From: an uncultured Demequina sp.
GTDB taxonomy: Bacteria > Actinomycetota > Actinomycetes > Actinomycetales > Demequinaceae
Assembly: GCA_937925595.1 (NCBI GenBank)
Contig: CALALQ010000410.1
Location: 1-37,594, forward strand
Reading direction: 5' to 3'
Length of the DNA stretch: 37,594 nt
The notes under the pieces are model-generated. The model had not been told where the DNA came from. It saw nothing but the letters and a program-made list of their open reading frames with translations, and made no database searches. Positions 27,554 to 36,840 of this stretch are shown one piece after another. The stretch's first letter is position 1, and every line of letters begins with the position of its first letter. A program made the translations under genes and the position numbers.

Positions 27554-30280
27554 ATGTCCAGTCCCGCGGAGCGATTCGCAGCCGCGAAGGCGCGCCAGCG
27601 ACGCACGGATCTCGCCGACTTCGAGGCTTCGCTCAACTTCCCTCTGGATCCCTTCCAGCGAGAGGCGTGTGAGGCCGTCGCGGACGGACACTCGGTGCTG
27701 GTCGCGGCTCCCACGGGCGCGGGCAAGACGCTCGTGGGCGAGTTCGCGGTGCGCCACGCATTCGAGCGCGGTGAGAAGGCGTTCTACACGACGCCAATCA
27801 AGGCCCTGTCAAACCAGAAATACCAGGACCTTCGTGCCGCGTATGGCGCGGACAACGTGGGACTGCTGACGGGCGACACGTCGATCAATCCGCACGCGGA
27901 CATCGTGGTGATGACCACCGAGGTGCTGCGCAACATGATCTACGCCGGCTCAAGCGATCTGGACCGGCTGTCGTTCGTGGTGCTTGACGAGGTGCACTAC
28001 CTCGCGGACCGCTACCGCGGCTCGGTATGGGAAGAGGTGATCATCCACCTCGAGGAGCACACCGCGATCGTCGCGCTGTCCGCGACCGTGTCCAATGCCG
28101 AGGAGTTCGGCGCGTGGCTGCGCGAAGTGCGCGGCGACACGAGAGTCATCGTGAGCGAGCATCGGCCGGTGCCGCTGTGGCCGCATGTGCTCGTGCGGGA
28201 AGGACTTTTTGACCTCTACTCGCCCGGAGTCGATGCGCTCGACCCTGGCCCCAATCCCGCGCTCAACCCCGAGCTCGTCGCGGTGACACGACGCCAGCGC
28301 CACGAGACGCTTCCCGAGCTTCGCCGGGCTGGCTATCGCCCCGCCCGCGGGTCAAGCCGACCCCGTCCGCGGCGCGCCCCTCCGCGCTTCGCCGTGATCG
28401 AACAGCTCGATCGCAACGGACTGCTGCCGGCGATCGTGTTTGTGTTCTCTCGAGCTGGCTGCGAGGACGCCGTCGACCAGGTCTTCGCTGCCGGTCTCAA
28501 GCTCACCTCCCCAGCGGAGCGCATAATCATCAGGGAGATCGTCGACGAGCGCTGCGCCGGCATGCCCACCGAGGACCTTGGCGCGCTGGGCTTCACCCAC
28601 TGGAGAGAGCGCCTCGAGGCGGGACTAGCGGCGCACCACGCGGGCCTCATCCCGCTGTTCAAGGAAGTGGTCGAGGAGCTCTTCGCGCAGGGCCTCATCA
28701 AGGTGGTCTACGCGACGGAGACTCTCGCGCTGGGCATCAACATGCCTGCTCGCTCCGTAGTGCTCGAGAAGCTCGTCAAGTGGGATGGCAAGGCTCACCA
28801 GGACCTGACAGCGGGGGAGTACACGCAGCTCACCGGTCGCGCGGGCCGTCGCGGCATCGACATTGAGGGCCACGCCGTGGTCATCGAGCACCCTGGCTTC
28901 GATGTCGCCCAGCTGGGCCGGCTCGCGAGCCGCCGCACGTACCCGCTGATCTCGTCCTTCCAGCCCTCGTACAACATGACTATCAACCTGGTGGCGCAGA
29001 TGGGCGTGGAGAGGGCTCGTGAGGTCCTTGAGCTGTCCTTCGCGCAGTATCAGGCGGACCAGGCGGTCGTGGGCAAGGCACGGCGAGCGCGTGAACTGGG
29101 CAGCGCGATCAAGGGCTATCGCGAGGCCGCGACGTGCGACAAGGGCGACTTCATGGAGTACGCGGCGATCCGCGAGCGCCTGTCCCGCGCGCAGAAGGAT
29201 GCCGCGAAGGCGAGCACCCGTGCCCGCCGTGAGGCGACCGCGTCCACTCTCGCGGGACTGCGCCGCGGCGACGTCGTGAAGATCGGCGCCGGCCGGCGCG
29301 CAGGCCTTGCGGTGGTGGTGATCCCTGACAACGACCCCCAGGCGCCGCGCCCCACGGTGGTGACCGACGCTGGGCGCAGTTTCCGCCTCGCCATCAGCGA
29401 GCTGCACAACGGCATCGACGTGGTGGGGGCCGTCAAGGTCCCCAAGAATGCTGACCCACGGAACGCCCGCTCCAGGCGAGAGCTCGCCCAGGTGGTGAGC
29501 TCAGCGTCGGACACCTTCCGAAAGGCCGCGCGCAAAGCGACCAATACCAGGGATGACGCGATTGAGCGCCTCACGACGGAACTGCGAGCGCATCCCTGCC
29601 ACCACTGCCCAGACCGCGAGAGCCACGCACGCTGGGCGGAGCGCTACTACCGCACGCTGCGCGACAAGGACCGCCTCGTGGGGGAGATCGAGAGGGCGAC
29701 GGGATCCATCGCGCGGATCTTCGACAAGCGACTGTCGATCCTCACGGAACTGGGTTACCTCACGGAGGATCGCGAGCCCACCGAGGCCGGCAACACCATG
29801 CGCAAGCTCTACGCGGAGAACGACCTCGTGATCGCCGAGTGCCTGCGCAGGGGAGTGTGGGAGCAGCTGCACCCGCCGGCCCTCGCCGCCGCGGTGTCGA
29901 CGCTCCTGTACAACGGCCGCCGCGAAGATGAGAACCGCACGCCCCGCATCCCTGGCGGCCCTCAAGGTGTGCTGGGCAAGGCCCTCAACGAGACCGTGCG
30001 CGTGTGGTCGCAGATCGACGATCTGCACACCGCCAACCGCCTCCCGGAGCTCCCCAGCCCGCAGTGGGGAATCGTGGGCCCCATCCACGGGTGGGCGCAG
30101 GGGCGCAACCTCGCGACGGTGCTCTCGGGAGCGGAGATCGCTCCTGGCGACATGGTGCGCTGGTGCAAGCAGGTGATCGATGCCCTCGACCAGATCGCCG
30201 ACGCCACCACCTCTCCCAACGTGCGCAAGGCCGCCCACCAGGCGATCACTGCCATGCGCAGGGGCGTCGTTGCCTACTAG
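27554..30280 (+). CDS. helY: Ski2/Mtr4-like DEVH-box RNA helicase HelY
   Basis: Superfamily 2 helicase related to eukaryotic Ski2 and Mtr4, thought to unwind RNA in an ATP-dependent way. The 908-residue protein has Walker A APTGAGKT (52-59), the Walker B box DEVH (145-148), motif III SATVSN, a RecA2 domain with QLTGRAGRRG (motif VI), a KOW-like arch region, and a C-terminal DSHCT-type helical domain. HPCHHCPDRESHARWAERY, a cysteine-rich segment before that domain, is typical of the actinobacterial subgroup. The position after tatA-tatC matches Mycobacterium. Probably leaderless. lnt starts 28 nt after the stop. Confidence 0.93.
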   Translation: MSSPAERFAAAKARQRRTDLADFEASLNFPLDPFQREACEAVADGHSVLVAAPTGAGKTLVGEFAVRHAFERGEKAFYTTPIKALSNQKYQDLRAAYGADNVGLLTGDTSINPHADIVVMTTEVLRNMIYAGSSDLDRLSFVVLDEVHYLADRYRGSVWEEVIIHLEEHTAIVALSATVSNAEEFGAWLREVRGDTRVIVSEHRPVPLWPHVLVREGLFDLYSPGVDALDPGPNPALNPELVAVTRRQRHETLPELRRAGYRPARGSSRPRPRRAPPRFAVIEQLDRNGLLPAIVFVFSRAGCEDAVDQVFAAGLKLTSPAERIIIREIVDERCAGMPTEDLGALGFTHWRERLEAGLAAHHAGLIPLFKEVVEELFAQGLIKVVYATETLALGINMPARSVVLEKLVKWDGKAHQDLTAGEYTQLTGRAGRRGIDIEGHAVVIEHPGFDVAQLGRLASRRTYPLISSFQPSYNMTINLVAQMGVERAREVLELSFAQYQADQAVVGKARRARELGSAIKGYREAATCDKGDFMEYAAIRERLSRAQKDAAKASTRARREATASTLAGLRRGDVVKIGAGRRAGLAVVVIPDNDPQAPRPTVVTDAGRSFRLAISELHNGIDVVGAVKVPKNADPRNARSRRELAQVVSSASDTFRKAARKATNTRDDAIERLTTELRAHPCHHCPDRESHARWAERYYRTLRDKDRLVGEIERATGSIARIFDKRLSILTELGYLTEDREPTEAGNTMRKLYAENDLVIAECLRRGVWEQLHPPALAAAVSTLLYNGRREDENRTPRIPGGPQGVLGKALNETVRVWSQIDDLHTANRLPELPSPQWGIVGPIHGWAQGRNLATVLSGAEIAPGDMVRWCKQVIDALDQIADATTSPNVRKAAHQAITAMRRGVVAY

Positions 30281-30296
30281 GACCGGCGGCGGGCAA

Positions 30297-30302
30297 TAGG
30301 CT
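30297..30302 (+). promoter_or_regulatory. -10-like box TAGGCT for lnt, decides the start
   Basis: TAGGCT is 6 nt before the ATG at 30309. It favours that ATG over a TTG two codons upstream at 30303. Probable leaderless transcript covering lnt and dpm1. Confidence 0.45.
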
Positions 30303-30308
30303 TTGGCA

Positions 30309-31841
30309 ATGCGATTGCTGAGGAATCTTGGTCTCGCAGCGGCATCGGGGCTGCTGATGACCTTCGCGTTCCCCAACTGGAACGTGTGGCCCCTCGCGAT
30401 CGCCTCTGTCGTGGTGTTGTGGTTCGCGTTGGCGCGCTGCGGCGCATGGGCGGGACTGCTCATCGGCTGGGTGTTCGGCCTTGCCTTCCTGCTGCCGCAC
30501 TTCGAGTTCGCGCGCTTCGCCGTTGGCCCGGTGCCGTGGCTCGCACTGGGCTTGGCGTCTGGCCTGTTCTACGGCGTCTTCGGCGCCGCATGGGCCACGG
30601 TGCGCCGCTCGGCGATGCTCGTCAACGCACGCGCCTGGGTGCAGCCGCTTGCCTTCGCCACGCTGTTTGGCGCGACCGAGGAGTTCCGCTCGATCTTCCC
30701 GTTCGGCGGCTTCCCGTGGGGGCGCGTCGCGTTTTCGCAGGCGGAATCGCCGTTCGTGAACCTCGCGTGGGCGGGTGGCGCGCTGCTCGTGACGATGGCG
30801 GTGGTGCTCGCGGGTGCGGTCCTCGCCCTGGGCATCGAGGCGGGAATGGCCCGACGCTGGGCGTACGTCGCGATCGCGCCAGTAGTGGCCATTGGGTTGG
30901 GTGCGGCAGGGGTGTTCGTTCCCATCAACGCCCAGGCCGAGGCGGGAAAGCTCAGCGTCGCAGTGGTGCAGGGCAATGTGCCCGATCGCGGACTCGATTC
31001 CTTCCAGCAGGCACGCGAGGTCACGCGCAACCACTACAACGAGACGCTCAACCTGATGCGTGACAACTTCGGCGCGATCGACATCGTGATCTGGCCGGAG
31101 AATTCCGTGGATCTGGACCCCCGCGTCGACGCGCAGAACGAGGAGCTCGTGGTGGGGGCAGCCCAGCGCGCCAACGCACCGCTGCTGTTCGGCACACAGG
31201 ACCTCACGCCGGAAGAGGGCCGCTACAACACCTCGCTGCTCATCAACACGAGCGGCAAGGTGCTCGCCGAGTACCGGAAGCAGCGCCCCGCGCCGTTCGC
31301 GGAGTTCATCCCCATGCGCGACTTCTCCCGCAAGTTCTCGGACGCCGTTGATCGCGTGCAGCGAGACATGCTCGCCGGCCCTGGCCCCGCGGTGATGGAC
31401 CTGCCCGCTCCGGTGCTTGGCCGCACGGTCACGATCGGCACGATCATCTGCTTCGAGGTCTCGTACGACGAGATTGTGCGCCAGTCGGTGCGCAATGGTG
31501 CTGAGATCATCATCGTCCAGACCAACAACGCGACCTTTGGCACCACCGCGGAGTCCACGCAGCAACTCGCGATGACCCGCCTGCGTGCGATTGAACACGG
31601 CCGCACCACGATCCAGTCGTCGACGGTCGGCGTGAGCGCAATCGTGCTCCCGGACGGCCGCATCCTTGATGAGACCGAGCTGTGGACCGCCGCTTCGATG
31701 AGCGAGAAGGTGCCGCTGCGCACCTCTCGCACGCCAGCGTCGTACTTTGGCGGCGTGGAGCGCTACACGGTGCTCGGTGTGGGCGTGCTGGTGTTCTTCT
31801 TTGGAGCCCGCAAGCGCCTCGCAGACAGGTATGACTGGTGA
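30309..31841 (+). CDS. lnt: Apolipoprotein N-acyltransferase
   Basis: Transfers an acyl chain from a phospholipid to the N-terminal cysteine of lipoproteins at the membrane. The 510-residue protein has an N-terminal block of about six membrane helices (residues 1-205), a nitrilase domain, and a final C-terminal helix. The nitrilase triad is visible: E264 in WPEN, K324 in [12 protein letters not shown] and C381 in IICFE, with spacing close to E267, K335 and C387 of Escherichia coli. In Mycobacterium tuberculosis the enzyme is fused to Ppm1; here the two are separate genes overlapping by 4 bases (GTGA). Confidence 0.93.
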   Translation: MRLLRNLGLAAASGLLMTFAFPNWNVWPLAIASVVVLWFALARCGAWAGLLIGWVFGLAFLLPHFEFARFAVGPVPWLALGLASGLFYGVFGAAWATVRRSAMLVNARAWVQPLAFATLFGATEEFRSIFPFGGFPWGRVAFSQAESPFVNLAWAGGALLVTMAVVLAGAVLALGIEAGMARRWAYVAIAPVVAIGLGAAGVFVPINAQAEAGKLSVAVVQGNVPDRGLDSFQQAREVTRNHYNETLNLMRDNFGAIDIVIWPENSVDLDPRVDAQNEELVVGAAQRANAPLLFGTQDLTPEEGRYNTSLLINTSGKVLAEYRKQRPAPFAEFIPMRDFSRKFSDAVDRVQRDMLAGPGPAVMDLPAPVLGRTVTIGTIICFEVSYDEIVRQSVRNGAEIIIVQTNNATFGTTAESTQQLAMTRLRAIEHGRTTIQSSTVGVSAIVLPDGRILDETELWTAASMSEKVPLRTSRTPASYFGGVERYTVLGVGVLVFFFGARKRLADRYDW

Positions 31842-32578
31842 CCCGCACTCTCGTCATCATCCCCACCTATAACGAGCGTGAGGCCCTGCCGGTGCAGGTG
31901 GCGGCAGTCCGTAAGGCTGCGCCGGACGTCGACATCCTCGTCGCCGACGACAACTCCCCGGATGGCACCGGGCAATGGGCCGACGCTGCAGCGGCTGAGG
32001 ATTCCCAGATCCATGTCCTGCACCGCCCGGGCAAGGCGGGGCTCGGCGCGGCATACCTTGAGGGCTTCGCCTGGGGCCTCGACCATGGCTACGACGTCAT
32101 CGTGGAGATGGATGCAGACGGCTCTCACCGCGCTGCAGACCTGCCCCGGCTGCTCGAGAGGGTGGGGGAGGGCGACCTCGTCATCGGATCGCGCTGGGTG
32201 CCTGGCGGCTCTGTCGTGAACTGGCCGTGGCGCCGCAAGTTCCTCTCCGTGAACGCGAACCGCTACGTGCGGATAGCGATGGGACTCAAGGTGAAGGATG
32301 CGACGGCGGGCTTCCGCGCCTTCACGGCGCCGCTGCTGCGCTCGCTTGACCTCGCGGGAGTCGAGTCGCAGGGCTACTGCTTCCAGGTCGACATGACGTA
32401 TCGCGCGGTGCTCGCGGGCGCGTGCATCATCGAAGTGCCCATCACGTTCGTGGAGCGAGAACTTGGCGTCTCCAAGATGAGCGGCTCGATCATTCGCGAG
32501 GCGCTCGTGAAGGTGACGGTGTGGGGTGTCCAGCGCCGCTGGCGGCAGCTGACGGGTCGCGACAAGAAGCGCGCTTAG
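31838..32578 (+). CDS. Polyprenol-phosphate mannosyltransferase (Dpm1/Ppm1 type)
   Basis: Transfers mannose from GDP-mannose to polyprenyl phosphate, giving the lipid-linked donor for lipoglycan and protein mannosylation. The 246-residue family 2 glycosyltransferase has [11 protein letters not shown] (7-17), [13 protein letters not shown] and the metal-binding EMDADGSH, then [18 protein letters not shown]. No membrane helix follows the catalytic domain, so it is of the Dpm1 type and probably relies on a membrane partner; the coupled Lnt is the obvious candidate, as in mycobacteria. GTG start. Its last 4 bases overlap the convergent rbpA. Confidence 0.92.
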   Translation: MTRTLVIIPTYNEREALPVQVAAVRKAAPDVDILVADDNSPDGTGQWADAAAAEDSQIHVLHRPGKAGLGAAYLEGFAWGLDHGYDVIVEMDADGSHRAADLPRLLERVGEGDLVIGSRWVPGGSVVNWPWRRKFLSVNANRYVRIAMGLKVKDATAGFRAFTAPLLRSLDLAGVESQGYCFQVDMTYRAVLAGACIIEVPITFVERELGVSKMSGSIIREALVKVTVWGVQRRWRQLTGRDKKRA

Positions 32579-32910
32579 CCCGTGCGGCCGGCGCGGAGCA
32601 GTTCGAGGCGCTCTTCGAGCAGCTCTTCAAGCTCGGGGATCGTGCGACGCTCGAGCAGCATGTCCCAGTGGGTGCGCTGCTGGCGCTCTTCCTTGACCTC
32701 GGGACGGTCACCGTCGCGAAGAAGGGCAAGGGCGCCGCAGTGGCATTCCCACGACAAGGGGACATCGGCTTCCACGGAGAACGGGAAGGTCAGCACGTGC
32801 CCGTTGGGGCAGTCGTAGTGAACCTCGACGCGCTCAGCCAGTTCAGCGTGTGCTGCGGTCTCCATGCTCTGAGTTCCCAGTCGCATGCCGCGCAGTGCTC
32901 GATCAGCCAT
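32575..32910 (-). CDS. rbpA: RNA polymerase-binding protein RbpA
   Basis: RbpA is an actinobacterial transcription factor that binds the group 1/2 sigma factor and RNA polymerase and stabilises the open complex. The 111-residue protein has the N-terminal tail, a zinc-binding core with C34 and H38 (CPNGH) and C56 and C58 (CHC), a basic linker, and the C-terminal sigma-interacting helices ([20 protein letters not shown]). GGGAGGC (32915-32921, minus strand) is the ribosome binding site. It is convergent with dpm1, the two stop codons overlapping. A promoter of SigR/SigH type lies upstream. Confidence 0.95.
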   Translation of the reverse strand: MADRALRGMRLGTQSMETAAHAELAERVEVHYDCPNGHVLTFPFSVEADVPLSWECHCGALALLRDGDRPEVKEERQQRTHWDMLLERRTIPELEELLEERLELLRAGRTG

Positions 32911-32956
32911 GTCAGCCTCCCTTGTGTGCAGGCGGGGGTGATGCCTGCTCAGTGAA

Positions 32957-32983
32957 GAACGTGTGCGACATGACGTTTGTTCC
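32957..32983 (-). promoter_or_regulatory. SigR/SigH-type promoter for rbpA
   Basis: On the minus strand GGAAC (32983-32979) and GTTC (32960-32957) are separated by 18 nt. This fits the GGAAT-N18-GTT consensus of SigR of Streptomyces and SigH of mycobacteria, sigma factors for thiol-oxidative stress. rbpA is a known SigR target in Streptomyces. The leader would be about 40 nt, ending in a good Shine-Dalgarno. No sigR gene is in the window. Confidence 0.65.
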
Positions 32984-32986
32984 TTG

Positions 32987-33880
32987 TCACGCCGACGCTG
33001 CCTTGAGTACCCGTTCCGGCTCGCCTTGATGCTTGGCCGGGCGCGCGATGGTTCCCACCGCGACGGAGCCCAGAATGGCTGCGGCGCCGACCCACTGGAG
33101 CCAGTTGAGGGACTCGCCGAGCACGATCCATCCCAGCAAGGTGGCGACGAGCGGAGCGAGGAATCCCAGCAGTGTCACCTTGGCCGGGGCCATGGCGAGG
33201 ATGCCGCGGAACCACAGGATGTAGGCGACGGCACCGCCCGCGATGGCAAGCCACAGGTAGCCGCCCACGTTCGCCGCGCTGAGGTGACTGGGGATGCCTT
33301 CGAACGCGAGCGTCGGGATGATGAGCACGAGCCCACCTGCGACCAGCTGCCAGCCGGTGAAAGCGAGCAGCGAGGTGGGGCGACCCCATTTCTTGGTGAG
33401 GATCACTCCAAAGGCGGTGCTGAGCCCACCCGCGAGGCCCGCGAGGACGCCCACCGTGTCGAGGGTAGCGTCGGTCGTGAGAACGAGCATGGCGACGCCG
33501 CCTAGGCCGACGGCAGCAGCGATGACCGCGCGGCGGGCGATGGCCTGGTGAAGGACGACCACCGTGAGCAGAGCCACGAGAAGGGGGTGGATCGCGCCGA
33601 GCGTTGCCGAGACGCCGCCGGGAAGCCGGTAAGCGGAGATGAACAGGAACGCGAAAAAGGCGCCGATGTTGAGCGTGCCGAGCACCAAGGAGCGCCACCA
33701 CCATGAGCCGCGGGGGAGAGAGCGGGTGGCCGCGACCAGGATGAGGCCGGCCGGGAGCGCGCGGAGCACGCCCGCGAGCAGGGGACGGCCATCCGGCAGA
33801 AGCTCTGTGGTGACAAGGTACGTGGTGCCCCAGACGATGGGGGCGATCGCGGTCAGCGCAAGGACGCGGGCGTTGCTCAT
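32987..33880 (-). CDS. EamA/DMT-family transporter, PecM-like
   Basis: Ten-helix drug/metabolite transporter of the EamA family; the substrate is unknown. The 297-residue protein holds two EamA repeats (about 5-135 and 145-280), with APIVWGTTYLVTTELLP in the first and LWFRGILAMAPAKVTLLGFL with GWIVLGE in the second. It is divergent from a MarR regulator with a PecS-like N-terminus, which is the known pecM-pecS arrangement, so it may export a compound whose efflux PecS controls. Start at the ATG at 33880 is chosen by spacing from TAGTTA; an ATG three codons upstream (33889) is possible. The name PecM is inference from context. Confidence 0.85.
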   Translation of the reverse strand: MSNARVLALTAIAPIVWGTTYLVTTELLPDGRPLLAGVLRALPAGLILVAATRSLPRGSWWWRSLVLGTLNIGAFFAFLFISAYRLPGGVSATLGAIHPLLVALLTVVVLHQAIARRAVIAAAVGLGGVAMLVLTTDATLDTVGVLAGLAGGLSTAFGVILTKKWGRPTSLLAFTGWQLVAGGLVLIIPTLAFEGIPSHLSAANVGGYLWLAIAGGAVAYILWFRGILAMAPAKVTLLGFLAPLVATLLGWIVLGESLNWLQWVGAAAILGSVAVGTIARPAKHQGEPERVLKAASA

Positions 33881-33892
33881 AGCGGGCATAAC

Positions 33893-33910
33893 TATCTTGA
33901 CGTGAAGATA
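33893..33910. promoter_or_regulatory. Operator-like palindrome 1 between the transporter and MarR genes
   Basis: TATCTTGAC and GTGAAGATA form an 18-bp dyad with one mismatch per half. It overlaps the likely -10 of the transporter gene on the minus strand (GATAGT, 33896-33891). Its shape fits MarR/PecS-type operators. Together with palindrome 2 the axes are 27 bp apart. Confidence 0.65.
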
Positions 33911-33921
33911 TATTCCCATTC

Positions 33922-33935
33922 TCTCGAAATCGAGA
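33922..33935. promoter_or_regulatory. Operator-like palindrome 2, overlapping the MarR gene promoter
   Basis: TCTCGA-AA-TCGAGA is a perfect 6+2+6 dyad of the same pattern as palindrome 1. It overlaps GATACT (33934-33939), the probable -10 of the regulator gene, suggesting autorepression. Confidence 0.65.
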
Positions 33936-33939
33936 TACT
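33934..33939 (+). promoter_or_regulatory. -10-like box GATACT for the MarR gene
   Basis: GATACT lies 8 nt before the ATG at 33948 with no Shine-Dalgarno, so a leaderless transcript is likely. It shares two bases with palindrome 2. Confidence 0.4.
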
Positions 33940-33947
33940 TTTGCCGC

Positions 33948-34448
33948 ATGGACACGATCGACCGCATCGTCGGGCAGTGGGGGAGCGAGCGTCCTGAATT
34001 GGATGTCTCAGCGCTAGAGGTGATCGGGCGGCTGTCGAGGCTGGCACGGATGGTGCAGGAGCGGCTAGACGAGGTGTTCGCCGAGTACGGGCTGCAGGAG
34101 TGGGAGTTCGACGTGCTCGCGACGCTTCGGCGCAACGGTCCGCCGTACGAGCTGACGCCCGGCGAACTCGATCGCGAACTGCTGAGTTCTTCGGGAACCA
34201 CAACGCACCGACTCAAGCGGCTTGAAGAGCGCGGCCTTGTCACACGGCGGCGCGATGAAGAGGACGGCAGGGTGCTCTGGGTGCAGCTGACGGACGCTGG
34301 ACGAGAACTCCAGGCCGCGGCCCACGAGGCACATGCGGCGAATGAGCTGCGGATCGTGGCAGGGTTGGAACCGGCGGACCGGGAGGCGCTCCAGCGAGGT
34401 CTCGTGGCCTTTGCGAAGGTGCTTGGCGACGACACGACGGTGAACTGA
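33948..34448 (+). CDS. MarR-family regulator, PecS/UrtR-like
   Basis: Winged-helix repressor of 166 residues. The N-terminal extra helix MDTIDRIVGQWGSERPELD, with tryptophan W11, is a feature of the urate-responsive PecS/HucR group; the DNA-binding domain spans about 67-113, with PGELDRELLSSSGTTTHRLKRLEERGLVTRR as recognition region and the wing after it. Two operator-like palindromes lie in the divergent gap to an EamA transporter, as in pecS-pecM pairs. It shares an operon with the UvrA-like gene that starts 10 nt after its stop. Ligand binding by urate or another purine is inference from family likeness. Confidence 0.8.
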   Translation: MDTIDRIVGQWGSERPELDVSALEVIGRLSRLARMVQERLDEVFAEYGLQEWEFDVLATLRRNGPPYELTPGELDRELLSSSGTTTHRLKRLEERGLVTRRRDEEDGRVLWVQLTDAGRELQAAAHEAHAANELRIVAGLEPADREALQRGLVAFAKVLGDDTTVN

Positions 34449-34458
34449 TGGGAGGGGC

Positions 34459-36807
34459 ATGACCGCGGCAGACAATCATGACGTGATCCGCGTGCGCGGC
34501 GCGCGAGAGAACAACCTCAAGGGTGTGGACGTCGATCTGCCCAAGCGGCGCCTGACCGTGTTCACAGGTGTCTCCGGATCGGGAAAGAGCTCGCTGGTGT
34601 TCGGCACCATCGCCGCCGAGTCCCAGCGCATGATCAACGAGACCTACCCGGCGTTCGTGCAGGGCTTCATGGGGACGATGGCCCGACCCGAGGTGGATCT
34701 GCTCGAGGGACTCACGACCGCGATCATCGTGGACCAGGAGCGCATGGGCGCCAACTCGCGCTCAACGGTGGGAACCGTCACCGACGCCAACGCGATGCTG
34801 CGCATCCTGTTCTCGCGGCTCGGTGATCCGCATGTCGGCTCACCGCAGGCGTTCTCGTTCAATGTGCCGTCAGTGACCGGTGTGGGTGCTGTGAAGGTCG
34901 CCAAGGGAGGGGCTGCTTTGGCGGAGAAGCGAGAGTTCTCGCAGCTTGGCGGCATGTGCCCACGATGCGAAGGCATGGGGAGCGTGTCCGACCTCGACCT
35001 CGCGCAGCTGTTCGACGAGTCCAAGAGCCTGTCAGAAGGCGCGCTGACCATCCCCGGGTACACCCCGGACGGCTGGTACGTGAAGATCTTCTCCGCTGTG
35101 GTGCCCATGGACGTGCCCATCAAGGACTTCAGCAAGAAGCAGCGCGAGGTGTTCCTGTACGGCCCCACGCAGAAGATCAAGTTTGAGGGCATGAACTTCA
35201 CGTATGAAGGGCTGATCCCCAAGATCCAGAAGTCGATGCTCAATAAGGACATCGACGCCATGCAGCCCCACATTCGAGCCTTCGTGGAGCGTGCGGTCAC
35301 GTTCCAGATGTGTCCCGACTGCGAGGGGACACGCCTTGCGGAACATGCCCGGAAGTCCAAGATCAACGGCATCTCGATCGCCGACGCGTGCGCAATGCAG
35401 ATCACCGACCTCACGCAATGGCTCAAGGGCGTCGAGGCGGCCGAGGTTGCGCCGCTGCTCAAGAGTTTGAACCATCTGCTCGACTCTTTCGTCGAGATCG
35501 GCCTGGGCTACCTGTCGCTCGACCGACCGTCGGGAACGCTCTCAGGCGGTGAGTCGCAGCGCACCAAGATGATTCGTCACCTGGGATCCGCGCTCACCGA
35601 CGTGACGTACGTGTTCGACGAGCCCACGGTGGGCCTGCACCCGCACGACATTCAGCGCATGAACACGCTCCTGACGAGGCTGCGCGACAAGGGCAACACG
35701 CTGCTCGTGGTCGAGCACAAGCCCGAAGTCATCGCGATAGCCGACCATGTCGTCGACCTCGGTCCCGGTGCCGGCGATGGCGGGGGACAGGTGGTGTTCG
35801 AGGGCTCGGTAACCGAGTTGCGCAAGGCGGACACCCTCACCGGACGCCACCTCGACGACAAGGCGACTCTCAAGGCTGAGGTGCGTGAAGCGTCGGGCAA
35901 ACTGTCGATTACCAGGGCCGATATGCATAACCTGAAGGATGTCAGCGTCGATATCCCGCTCGGGGTGCTCACGGTGGTCACGGGCGTGGCCGGGTCTGGA
36001 AAGAGCTCGCTGATTCATGGCTATGTGGCGCCGCAGGAGGGCGTTGTGTCCGTGGATCAGAGCGCGATTCGAGGCTCCCGGCGCTCGAACCCGGCCACGT
36101 ACACGGGCCTGCTTGAGCCCATCCGCAAGGAGTTCGCGAAGGTCAACGGGGTGAAGCCTGCGCTGTTCAGCGCGAATTCCGAGGGCGCATGCCCCGTGTG
36201 CAATGGTGCCGGCGTGGTCTTCACGGAACTGGGGTTCCTCGAGACCTTCGAGTCGCCGTGTGAGGAGTGCGAGGGCCGCCGATTCCAGGCTTCAGTGCTG
36301 GAATTCAAGCTTGGAGGCTTGAGCATCGCGGATGTGCTCGAGCTGTCCGCACATGCCGCGGAGAAGTTCTTTGGTCCCGATGGGGACGCGCCGCTGCCTG
36401 CCGCGCATGCGGTCGTGTCGCGCTTTGTGGACGTAGGCCTGGATTATGTCAGGCTGGGCCAGCCGCTCTCGACGCTGTCGGGAGGTGAGCGACAACGCCT
36501 CAAGCTGGCGGTGAGCATGGCGGGCAAGGGCGACATCTACGTCCTCGACGAACCGACCTCGGGACTGCACCTTGCGGACGTTGAGAAGCTGCTGGGGCTC
36601 CTGGACCGTCTGGTTGACTCCGGCAAGACCGTGATCGTCATTGAGCACCATCAGGCGGTCATGGCGCATGCGGATTGGATCATCGACCTGGGACCGGGTG
36701 CTGGACACGACGGTGGACAGATTGTGTTCGAGGGAACGCCTGCAGAGCTCGTCAGGGCCAAGGAGACGCTCACCGGTGAGCATCTGGCGCAGTACGTGGG
36801 TGCCTAG
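34459..36807 (+). CDS. UvrA-like ABC ATPase lacking the UvrB-binding domain
   Basis: Twin-ATPase protein of the UvrA family, 782 residues against about 950 in true UvrA. Walker A motifs are GVSGSGKSS (37-45) and GVAGSGKSS (509-517); signatures LSGGESQR and LSGGERQR, and DEPTVGLHPHD and DEPTSGLHLAD mark the two halves. Zinc-type cysteine pairs are kept (CPRC, CPDC, CPVC, CEEC). The domain that follows the first Walker A in UvrA and binds UvrB is missing. Such paralogues include self-resistance proteins of the DrrC type; a repair or drug-resistance role is inference. GGGAGGGG precedes the ATG. Cotranscribed with the MarR gene. Confidence 0.88.
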   Translation: MTAADNHDVIRVRGARENNLKGVDVDLPKRRLTVFTGVSGSGKSSLVFGTIAAESQRMINETYPAFVQGFMGTMARPEVDLLEGLTTAIIVDQERMGANSRSTVGTVTDANAMLRILFSRLGDPHVGSPQAFSFNVPSVTGVGAVKVAKGGAALAEKREFSQLGGMCPRCEGMGSVSDLDLAQLFDESKSLSEGALTIPGYTPDGWYVKIFSAVVPMDVPIKDFSKKQREVFLYGPTQKIKFEGMNFTYEGLIPKIQKSMLNKDIDAMQPHIRAFVERAVTFQMCPDCEGTRLAEHARKSKINGISIADACAMQITDLTQWLKGVEAAEVAPLLKSLNHLLDSFVEIGLGYLSLDRPSGTLSGGESQRTKMIRHLGSALTDVTYVFDEPTVGLHPHDIQRMNTLLTRLRDKGNTLLVVEHKPEVIAIADHVVDLGPGAGDGGGQVVFEGSVTELRKADTLTGRHLDDKATLKAEVREASGKLSITRADMHNLKDVSVDIPLGVLTVVTGVAGSGKSSLIHGYVAPQEGVVSVDQSAIRGSRRSNPATYTGLLEPIRKEFAKVNGVKPALFSANSEGACPVCNGAGVVFTELGFLETFESPCEECEGRRFQASVLEFKLGGLSIADVLELSAHAAEKFFGPDGDAPLPAAHAVVSRFVDVGLDYVRLGQPLSTLSGGERQRLKLAVSMAGKGDIYVLDEPTSGLHLADVEKLLGLLDRLVDSGKTVIVIEHHQAVMAHADWIIDLGPGAGHDGGQIVFEGTPAELVRAKETLTGEHLAQYVGA

Positions 36808-36825
36808 GTGGTCGCGGTCGCCTAG
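36804..36825 (+). terminator. Stem-loop at the end of the UvrA-like gene
   Basis: CTAGGTG (36804-36810) pairs with CGCCTAG (36819-36825), one pair being G-U, around an 8-nt loop. It overlaps the stop codon and has no T-run after it, as is common in actinobacteria, so terminator function is only possible. Confidence 0.4.
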
Positions 36826-36840
36826 ACACGCGTAACGCCG

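Noticed and set aside
36804..36825. Attachment site for an integrated element
   Set aside because: The CTAGGTG/CGCCTAG pairing is a simple hairpin over a stop codon; there is no integrase, tRNA or second copy in the window.
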